Origin: Peptococcaceae bacterium
Lineage (GTDB): Bacteria; Bacillota; Peptococcia; Peptococcales; Peptococcaceae
DNA length: 10,883 nt
Reading direction: 5' to 3'
Assembly (NCBI GenBank): GCA_900756555.1
Contig: CAAEKP010000027.1
Coordinates: 1-10,883 of the forward strand
The notes beneath the pieces were generated by a model. It did not search any database, was not told the origin of the DNA, and worked only from the letters and a program-made list of their open reading frames with translations. Shown here in pieces: positions 6,684 through 10,883 of this stretch. The translations under genes were made by a program, and so were the position numbers. Every line of letters starts with the position of its first letter. The first letter of the stretch is position 1.

Positions 6684-6711
6684 ATTATAGCTCATTTGTG
6701 TAAAAATACAA
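6684..6711 (-). promoter_or_regulatory. Promoter of trmB
   Basis: On the minus strand TTGTAT (6706-6711), a 16-base spacer and a perfect TATAAT (6684-6689) are present. A transcript would begin near 6677 and carry a leader of about 90 bases that includes the hairpin at 6615-6660. Confidence 0.65.
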
Positions 6712-6793
6712 CCATTTTTTCATAAACTCTTTATTTATTTTCTCTTTTACGCTAGAATAAGTATCAGCGCAAATTACAGAAAGGAGAATTACA

Positions 6794-7006
6794 ATGAAAG
6801 GACACTTGGAAATCTTTGAACATCGCCTTAAAAACATGGTAACAAAGCTGCCCGGCATCGACCGTCTGGACATTGACCAGGAATTTCTGGCCTTTGAGCA
6901 GGCGCTGGGCGACACCATTCCATTCTATGATGTGAAGAACGGCAGCACACTGGCTGATTACTATGCCTCTACGTTTACCCAGTTCATTAAAACGAAGCTG
7001 AAATAG
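6794..7006 (+). CDS. Small conserved-looking protein of unknown function (70 aa)
   Basis: I do not recognise this 70-residue protein. It is a soluble-looking, mixed-charge polypeptide with no signal peptide or membrane segment. It has an amphipathic N-terminal helix (HLEIFEHRLKNMV), a central LDIDQEFLAFEQALGDTIPFYD and a basic end (FIKTKLK). It has a good ribosome binding site (AAAGGAG, seven bases before ATG), a possible -10 TAGAAT near 6752-6757 upstream and a perfect terminator downstream, so it is a monocistronic gene and not a chance ORF. It diverges from trmB and converges on the XRE regulator gene. No function can be assigned. Confidence 0.75.
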   Translation: MKGHLEIFEHRLKNMVTKLPGIDRLDIDQEFLAFEQALGDTIPFYDVKNGSTLADYYASTFTQFIKTKLK

Positions 7007-7050
7007 TCATAAGCTATGATTATAGGTTATATTCTTTCCGCCTAAAAAGC

Positions 7051-7092
7051 AATAAGCCATTGCACAAATTTACTTGTGCAATGGCTTATTTT
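7051..7092. terminator. Perfect 17-bp bidirectional terminator
   Basis: AATAAGCCATTGCACAA (7051-7067) pairs without mismatch with the arm at 7074-7090 around the loop ATTTAC. TTTT follows on the plus strand; on the minus strand the exit reads GCTTTTTAG. It ends both the 70-residue gene and the convergent XRE gene, whose stop is 18 bases away. Confidence 0.95.
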
Positions 7093-7109
7093 CGTTTCTT
7101 TTATAATAA

Positions 7110-7892
7110 TTACTTAGCATCCGGCTTCTCAGATGAGCTCGACATATCATTCACAATATAACTCCACAGCGATTCTCTTTGGTCCTGCGGCAGAAAATCG
7201 TACACCACATCATACACCTTAGACGCAGATATAAACTCAGCGGAGCGCATCGCCGACTCCCGATTCTCCTGCTGCACCAGAACATAATTAATCAGTTCCT
7301 CCAGCAACAGCTTAGCCATGTAATCCAGTTTGCCCATGGCCATAACAAACCGTTCAATTTTCTGCATTAATTGCGGCTCCATCTGCAAAAAATCACGCTG
7401 CACCGTAATGTCATAATGAAAATGTTCCACTGTGTCCGCTTTCTCCCGCATCCGCTGTTCCACCGTAGGCGGATATTCCCGCACAATGGCAACAGGCGTA
7501 GTCTGCTCGGTGCGTTCCGGCGCGCCGGTATTGTCCAGAAAGGATTCCCGCAGGCTGACGCTGTACAACTTCTCCAGCTTATCCAGCACATCGTTGGGAA
7601 TTTTTTTAATTTTGCCATTCTCATAGCGCTGAATGGTGGATTTGTTCACGCCCACCTTTTCCGCCACATCTTCCAGCGTTAACCCCAGAGCCTCGCGCCG
7701 CCCCTGCATCAGCGCACTGCGCAGATACACAGGCATAGGCACCATCATCCCCTCCATGGTGCGGCCATTGTGCTGATACATAATACTTTCGCCCTGCCTT
7801 GCCTCCGGCTGGTAGTCTTCCGGCACAGTCATATTTGCGGGCAGATTCAGGGCAATCGGTATCTGCGTATATTTTGGCAGTTCTTCTGTCAT
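7110..7892 (-). CDS. XRE (Cro/CI-type HTH) transcriptional regulator
   Basis: The 260-residue protein has a central helix-turn-helix at about 65-112: RREALGLTLEDVAEKVGVNKSTIQRYENG, followed by KIPNDVLDKLEKLY, the classic Cro/CI fold. The first 55 residues (PKYTQIPIALNLPANM and later MVPMPVYLRSALM) and the helical C-terminus (about 160-250, HFHYDITVQRDFLQMEPQLMQKIERF and on) match nothing I can name. No LexA-like peptidase is seen. The start at 7892 is chosen over an in-frame ATG at 8018 because GAGGAGG lies eight bases upstream and a perfect promoter ends 38 bases upstream; the longer form would begin upstream of that promoter. It diverges from the DUF927 gene and shares a control region full of GTTGCA half-sites, so it is probably an autoregulator that also controls that gene. 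Confidence 0.88.
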   Translation of the reverse strand: MTEELPKYTQIPIALNLPANMTVPEDYQPEARQGESIMYQHNGRTMEGMMVPMPVYLRSALMQGRREALGLTLEDVAEKVGVNKSTIQRYENGKIKKIPNDVLDKLEKLYSVSLRESFLDNTGAPERTEQTTPVAIVREYPPTVEQRMREKADTVEHFHYDITVQRDFLQMEPQLMQKIERFVMAMGKLDYMAKLLLEELINYVLVQQENRESAMRSAEFISASKVYDVVYDFLPQDQRESLWSYIVNDMSSSSEKPDAK

Positions 7893-7929
7893 AGCGATAA
7901 CCTCCTCTGTTGCACTTTGTTTCTTCTCC

Positions 7930-7958
7930 AGTATAACCCGTTGCATATTTGTTGTCAA
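7930..7958 (-). promoter_or_regulatory. Promoter of the XRE regulator gene
   Basis: On the minus strand a perfect TTGACA (7953-7958), a 17-base spacer and TATACT (7930-7935) precede the gene. One GTTGCA half-site (7940-7945) lies inside the spacer, where a bound protein would block polymerase. Confidence 0.88.
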
Positions 7959-7976
7959 GATATTGCGCAAATTTGC

Positions 7977-8005
7977 TTGACAGTGATTTCCATTTGTGTT
8001 ATGCT
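7977..8005 (+). promoter_or_regulatory. Promoter of the DUF927 gene
   Basis: A perfect TTGACA (7977-7982), a 17-base spacer and TATGCT (8000-8005) lie 91 bases upstream of the start codon. The -35 boxes of the two divergent promoters are separated only by the 18 bases that contain the central palindrome. Confidence 0.85.
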
Positions 8006-8095
8006 CTATACAAAGCAATATTGTGCAACAAAATAAATTCTAACCAAGAAACGTGCAACTACTATCAGGGAACCGTTTTAACGAAAGGAGTAATC

Positions 8096-10090
8096 ATGAA
8101 CAGAAATCAAACAAATCACACAAATCAAACAAATCACACAAACCAAACAGAACCCGCAGCACAGGCTGCTGCCAGTAATCCGCCGCCGGGCATTTCATCA
8201 GCCAGCGGCCTGAGTGACCCTGCCGCCATTTTGCTGGACTACGCCCGGCAAGGCGGGCTTTTTGGCGACACCCAGTTTACCATCATCAGCAACATTGCCG
8301 ACCATCTGGCGCGGCAGCAGCTTTTGACCGACCTGCGCGCCGTTTTCCGGCAGCAGAAACGGCTGACCCTGTTTAACCAGACCTTCAGCCGCTGGATTCG
8401 CCAGCAGAACCAGCACATCACCGCTGCCGCCGACAGCAACGTAACCGCCTTTACCGACGCACCGCTGGTACTGCGCTGCGGTGACTGGACAGCCGACGAC
8501 AGCGGCGTGTACCGGCAGCAGCTGCAAAAGGACGGCACATTGCACCGGCAGACTGCCTGCGCCCATCCGATTCTGCCGTTAAAACGGCTCATCAACAAAG
8601 AAACCGGCGAAGAAAAGTTGCAGCTGGGCTTTTATCGTGATGCAACATGGCGCAACATCACCGTGCCCTGCACCCTCTGCTACGACAGCAAACAGATTGT
8701 GCAGCTGGCGCGCCACGGCATCCTCATCAGCAGTGAGAACGCCCGCCATCTGGTGGCCTATCTGCACGAAACCGTCAGCCTCAGCCAGGAGGACGGGCCG
8801 GACAGCCAGGCACTGCCCTGGGTGTACACCACCAGCCAGTTGGGCTGGCATAGCAGCAGCTTTTTCCCGTACAGCACCGCCTACCAGTGCGATGTGGCGC
8901 AGGAGTTTCAGCATTTATACCAGCAGTTCCACACCCAGGGGCAATGGTACGACTGGTTCAAGCTGGCAGAAGAACTGCGCTGCGGGCCAAACAACGTCAT
9001 CCTGCGCATGACCATGGCGGCATCGTTATCCAGCGTGCTGCTGGAACCGCTGGGCGCGCTGCCCTATGTGTTTCATCTGTGGGGGCGCTCCGGCTTTGGC
9101 AAAACACTGAGCCTCATGCTGGCACAGAGCATCTGGGGCAACCCGGACAACGGCGCTCTGGTGCGCACCCTGAACATGACCAACAACGCCATGGCACGCA
9201 CTGCCGCTTTCCTGCGCCATCTGCCCTTTGCCGCCGATGAACTGCAGCAGGTGGAGCAGCAATGGACCGACACCAACGCCCTCATCATGCATCTCACCGA
9301 GGGCATGGACCGCAGCCGCGCCAGAGCCGAAGGCGGCATCGAGGCGCTGGCCACCTGGCGCAACACCTTTCTGTTCACCGGCGAGCAGCCCATCACCAAT
9401 CAGCGCTCCGGCGACGGCGCCCGCAACCGTGTGCTGGAAGTGGAAGCCCCGGGCAAGCTGTTTGCCAACGGGCTTGCCGTGGCCAACACCCTGCGGCACA
9501 ATTACGGCTGGGCAGGCCCGGAATTTATAGCCTATGTGCAAATCCAGCCTCTGCCGGAACTACAGCAGCGGTTTGCGCAGTTGCAGCAGCAGATTCTGAC
9601 CCTCTGCGACACCAGCGACAAACAGGCTGCCAGCATGGCCGCTCTGCTGCTGGCCGATGAACTGGCTTGCGGCTGCATCTTTTCCGGGCAGGCGCCGCTC
9701 ACCGTGGAAGAAGTGCTGCCATACCTGCGCCGCAACGAAGAAATCGACAGCGCTCAGCAGGCTTATCAGTTCAGCTGCGACTTAATCGCCCGCAGCAGCA
9801 ATCGGTTCCGCCGTGACCAGAACGGCGAAATCTGGGGCAAAATTGCCGACGACGGCAGCCATGTGATGATTAACAAATCAGTACTGGCCGACCAACTGGA
9901 ACAGCACGGCTACAACTACACCGCCATCATCCACCGCTGGGCAGAACTGGGGCTGGTGGAGCGCAACAGCCAGGGACGGTTAACACATTCGCGCAATATC
10001 TTTGGCGTAAAAGCCAACTTTATCAAATTATATCTTCCTGCCGATTCCGCCGACGATTACACTGTAGAAGAACTGAGAAAAATTTCTTAA
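8096..10090 (+). CDS. DUF927-type P-loop ATPase / helicase-like protein
   Basis: The 664-residue protein has a Walker A GRSGFGKT (330-337) after the lead-in ALPYVFHLWG, a Walker B LPFAADELQQ (376-385), a sensor-like WRNTFLFTGE (421-430) and a conserved SGDGARNRVLEVE (438-450). These, with the region at about 190-330 (QIVQLARHGILISSENARHLVAYLHE, then LGWHSSSFFPY), match DUF927 proteins, helicase- or primase-associated ATPases common in phages, plasmids and integrated elements. No zinc finger or Toprim primase domain is seen in the first 190 residues, so it is likely a helicase without primase. The C-terminal 100 residues look like a winged-helix tail (YTAIIHRWAELGLVERN). The start is set by AAAGGAG five bases upstream of the ATG at 8096. 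Residues 4-19 are a low-complexity Asn/Thr/Gln/His repeat. The gene is GC-rich against very AT-rich flanks. It is divergent from an XRE gene and followed by repeat arrays. Confidence 0.85.
   Translation: MNRNQTNHTNQTNHTNQTEPAAQAAASNPPPGISSASGLSDPAAILLDYARQGGLFGDTQFTIISNIADHLARQQLLTDLRAVFRQQKRLTLFNQTFSRWIRQQNQHITAAADSNVTAFTDAPLVLRCGDWTADDSGVYRQQLQKDGTLHRQTACAHPILPLKRLINKETGEEKLQLGFYRDATWRNITVPCTLCYDSKQIVQLARHGILISSENARHLVAYLHETVSLSQEDGPDSQALPWVYTTSQLGWHSSSFFPYSTAYQCDVAQEFQHLYQQFHTQGQWYDWFKLAEELRCGPNNVILRMTMAASLSSVLLEPLGALPYVFHLWGRSGFGKTLSLMLAQSIWGNPDNGALVRTLNMTNNAMARTAAFLRHLPFAADELQQVEQQWTDTNALIMHLTEGMDRSRARAEGGIEALATWRNTFLFTGEQPITNQRSGDGARNRVLEVEAPGKLFANGLAVANTLRHNYGWAGPEFIAYVQIQPLPELQQRFAQLQQQILTLCDTSDKQAASMAALLLADELACGCIFSGQAPLTVEEVLPYLRRNEEIDSAQQAYQFSCDLIARSSNRFRRDQNGEIWGKIADDGSHVMINKSVLADQLEQHGYNYTAIIHRWAELGLVERNSQGRLTHSRNIFGVKANFIKLYLPADSADDYTVEELRKIS
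8104..8150 (+). repeat. In-frame 18-bp tandem repeat at the start of the DUF927 gene
   Basis: AAATCAAACAAATCACAC occurs at 8104-8121 and identically at 8122-8139, with a partial third copy to 8150. It encodes NQTNHT twice and then NQTE. Being a multiple of three, copy-number change would keep the frame. Confidence 0.9.
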
Positions 10091-10139
10091 AAAACTAACA
10101 GTTTTTCTGCTTGTTAGCTATTTGTTAGCTATCCAAGAA

Positions 10140-10154
10140 TCGCTCAACCAATAG
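10140..10154 (+). repeat. Copy 1 of a 15-bp box, TCGCTYAACCAATAG
   Basis: TCGCTCAACCAATAG here and TCGCTTAACCAATAG at 10435-10449 differ by one base. Both copies are preceded by two tandem GTTAGCT repeats and followed by three more GTTAG repeats, which are inverted in this copy. Confidence 0.85.
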
Positions 10155-10226
10155 CCCTGCGCCAGCAAAAACTAACAAACTAACATAGCTAACAGAATTT
10201 ACAGCACTCTCTTAGAAAAAAAATAA

Positions 10227-10287
10227 AAAAACAGAGATAGGTAAAGAATAAAGTTGAAAAACTACACTCTTATCTATCTCTGTTTTT
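10227..10287. terminator. Long hairpin terminator between the two repeat clusters
   Basis: AAAAACAGAGATAG (10227-10240) pairs perfectly with the arm at 10274-10287, and wobble pairs extend the stem inward. Both strands leave the stem through T-runs (TTTTT on plus, TTTTTTT on minus), so it can end transcription of the DUF927 gene and of anything from the right. Its position inside the repeat region is unusual. Confidence 0.75.
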
Positions 10288-10434
10288 ATTTATCTTACTA
10301 TTTCCTTACTGAGAATATAAAAAGATACTTAACGTATTCCAGATCTTTCTATCCTTCATCTTATTTCCTGATTTATCTTTTGTTTTTTTACAGAAGTGCA
10401 TACCCCTCCAGAAAAGTGTTAGCTATGTTAGCTT

Positions 10435-10449
10435 TCGCTTAACCAATAG
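10435..10449 (+). repeat. Copy 2 of a 15-bp box, TCGCTYAACCAATAG
   Basis: TCGCTTAACCAATAG follows directly on the tandem GTTAGCTAT and GTTAGCTTT repeats (10418-10435). It lies 295 bases from copy 1 in the same orientation. Together with the flanking repeats it forms an imperfect duplicated module. Confidence 0.85.
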
Positions 10450-10490
10450 GGTTTGCACGTTAGTTATTCTGTTAGCTTTACGTTAGTTTT

Positions 10491-10772
10491 TTATTCAGCT
10501 ACAACCCACTGCACATAAGCCCACTGCCGTTGTGTCGTGTCAACCGTATCCTCACTGACAGGGGTTCCACATTCTTGATACAAATAGAAATCCTCAAAGC
10601 TATTCTTTTCCTTCACAGCATACATTTTGCATCCTGCTAAACCGGTATCGCTTGCTGCATCCTCAGATAAGTCCCCAATATATTCATACCCTTCGGGCAA
10701 TTCATTCACTGGCATATAGGGTGCAATATAAACGGTGGCGGTTTCCCCCGAAAGGGGGTGATAATATGACAT
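10491..10772 (-). pseudogene. Probable C-terminal fragment of a hypothetical (formerly longer) protein
   Basis: The 93-residue reading frame has clear protein character in its last 75 residues: MPVNELPEGYEYIGDLSED, DTGLAGCKMYAV, DFYLYQECGTPV and QRQWAYVQWV. I recall this pattern (LPEGYxYxG, TGLxGCxMY, FYLYQECGTP, W-Y-x-W) as the C-terminal part of uncharacterised, often secreted proteins of gut Bacillota. Here there is no signal peptide, no convincing ribosome binding site, and the frame is closed by a stop at 10794-10796. The N-terminus begins in the hairpin CCCCCTTTCGGGGG. I infer loss of the 5' part. The stop codon directly abuts the last GTTAG repeat. A small intact cytoplasmic version cannot be excluded. 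Confidence 0.55.
10745..10758. repeat. Perfect small palindrome CCCCCGAAAGGGGG
   Basis: CCCCC, a GAAA loop and GGGGG form a tight stem whose right arm is the ribosome binding site (GGGGG) of the 22-residue peptide gene at 10766. A GAAA tetraloop on a GC helix is very stable and could hide that site in the RNA. It also marks the start of the truncated minus-strand frame. Confidence 0.75.
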
Positions 10773-10834
10773 TGACAGAATTGATTTTATTGCTCACTTT
10801 GATCGTCGATATTATCGCCTTGTTACGCAAGTAA
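10766..10834 (+). CDS. Candidate 22-residue membrane peptide, type I toxin / holin-like
   Basis: ATG at 10766 follows AAAGGGGG and TGATAAT, the kind of leader often seen before putative holin-like toxin genes of Bacillota. The peptide starts MTLTELILLL, continues with a hydrophobic stretch LIVDIIALL holding one Asp, and ends in the basic RK. This is the usual layout of small type I toxins (short polar start, one membrane helix, basic tail). A hairpin with arms CAGTCC/GGACTG follows (about 10842-10865). A weak upstream promoter (TTCACT and TATAAA near 10707-10735) is possible. An antisense RNA gene would be expected at or past the window end and cannot be seen. The peptide is short enough that chance is possible. 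Confidence 0.45.
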   Translation: MTLTELILLLTLIVDIIALLRK

Positions 10835-10840
10835 TAAGGC

Positions 10841-10866
10841 ACCAGTCCAGTAAGTAAAAGGACTGC
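10841..10866 (+). terminator. Stem-loop after the mini-protein gene
   Basis: CCAGTCC pairs with GGACTG around an A-rich loop a few bases after the peptide stop codon. No T-run follows before the window ends, so it is a structure in the 3' region and not a proven terminator; more of it may lie outside. Confidence 0.35.
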
Positions 10867-10883
10867 CCGCCCGTCTCTTCGCC

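Larger units (their letters stand above)
7909..8059. promoter_or_regulatory. Symmetric GTTGCA half-site array with central palindrome (putative XRE operator)
   Basis: GTTGCA occurs at 7909-7914 and 7940-7945, and its complement TGCAAC at 8024-8029 and 8054-8059. Both pairs are symmetric about 7984. The spacing within each side is 31 and 30 bases, near three helical turns. Between the two promoters lie overlapping palindromes TTGCGCAA (7963-7970) and GCAAATTTGC (7967-7976). The 15-mer at 7962-7976 reappears, inverted, at 8015-8029 with 11 of 15 matches. The sites cover both promoters and both transcript starts. Confidence 0.65.
10091..10490. other. AT-rich non-coding region with GTTAGY repeat clusters (origin-like)
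   Basis: No credible gene lies in these 400 bases. The hexamer GTTAGY (best form GTTAGCTAT) occurs eleven times. On the plus strand it is at 10113, 10124, 10418, 10427, 10459, 10471 and 10482; on the minus strand at 10095-10099, 10172-10176, 10180-10184 and 10189-10193 (CTAAC cores). The left cluster has six copies and the right cluster five. Neighbouring copies are 8 to 12 bases apart where they are tandem, about one helical turn. The middle, 10194-10410, is very AT-rich. This matches the general form of iteron origins, next to a helicase-like gene, but function is inferred. Confidence 0.6.

Noticed and set aside
7893..8018. Longer start for the XRE regulator at 8018
   Set aside because: The extra 42 codons would lie over and upstream of the gene's own consensus promoter, while the ATG at 7892 has a strong ribosome binding site.
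7949..8095. Longer start for the DUF927 protein at 7949
   Set aside because: The extension runs through the promoter and operator region; the ATG at 8096 has AAAGGAG at good spacing.
8198..9735. Several ORFs of 100 to 170 codons on both strands inside the DUF927 gene
   Set aside because: They are shadows of a GC-rich coding frame; the DUF927 frame alone shows family motifs, a ribosome binding site and a promoter.
10254..10442. 62-codon plus-strand ORF in the repeat region
   Set aside because: It starts inside the long hairpin, is rich in Tyr, Phe and Leu because the DNA is AT-rich, runs into the GTTAG repeats and has no proper ribosome binding site.
10091..10490. CRISPR array
   Set aside because: The repeated unit is only 6 to 9 bases, occurs on both strands and has no spacers of constant length.

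Overview
The window looks like a chromosomal segment of an anaerobic, low-to-mid GC Bacillota (Firmicutes), possibly a gut clostridial or Negativicute-type organism. The main clues are a glutamate dehydrogenase very close in sequence to the Clostridium symbiosum enzyme, strong AAGGAGG-type ribosome binding sites, TTGACA/TATAAT-type promoters and many intrinsic terminators. The genus assignment is inference only.

Layout. (1) Positions 1-1148, minus strand: the 5' part of a SARP/BTAD-type transcriptional regulator whose C-terminal part resembles a degenerate GGDEF domain; it runs off the left edge. (2) 1354-1773, plus strand: a tRNA cluster, Ser(UGA), Ser(GCU) and Arg(ACG), with two good promoters and an intrinsic terminator. 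It is followed at once by a complete Uup-type ABC-F ATPase gene (1808-3718) and a terminator shared with the opposite strand. (3) 3810-4444: a 5'-truncated remnant of an Rpn/PD-(D/E)XK transposase-like nuclease, then a roughly 300-base non-coding stretch with two hairpins, one of them an imperfect 91-base inverted repeat. (4) 4445-6586, minus strand: gdhA (glutamate dehydrogenase, with residues pointing to NAD use) and, upstream of it, trmB (tRNA m7G46 methyltransferase), each with a structured leader. (5) 6794-7006, plus strand: a 70-residue orphan protein, closed by a perfect 17-bp bidirectional terminator.

(6) 7110-10490 is the most unusual part. An XRE-family regulator (minus) and a large DUF927-type P-loop ATPase/helicase-like gene (plus) diverge from a 200-base control region. 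That region has two textbook promoters, a central palindrome, and four GTTGCA half-sites arranged symmetrically about one point. Downstream of the DUF927 gene lies an AT-rich non-coding stretch of 400 bases with eleven GTTAGY repeats in two clusters, a duplicated 15-bp box and a long hairpin. This resembles an iteron-type replication origin or a protein-binding array. Together the three parts look like a compact regulator, ATPase and cis-site module, perhaps the replication module of an integrated element. No integrase, relicase or phage gene is visible here, so that is a hypothesis.

(7) 10491-10834: a probably truncated C-terminal fragment of a formerly longer protein (minus) abuts the repeat array. 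It overlaps head-to-head with a 22-residue membrane peptide ORF (plus) that resembles type I toxin / holin-like mini-proteins. The right end looks like a rearranged accessory boundary.
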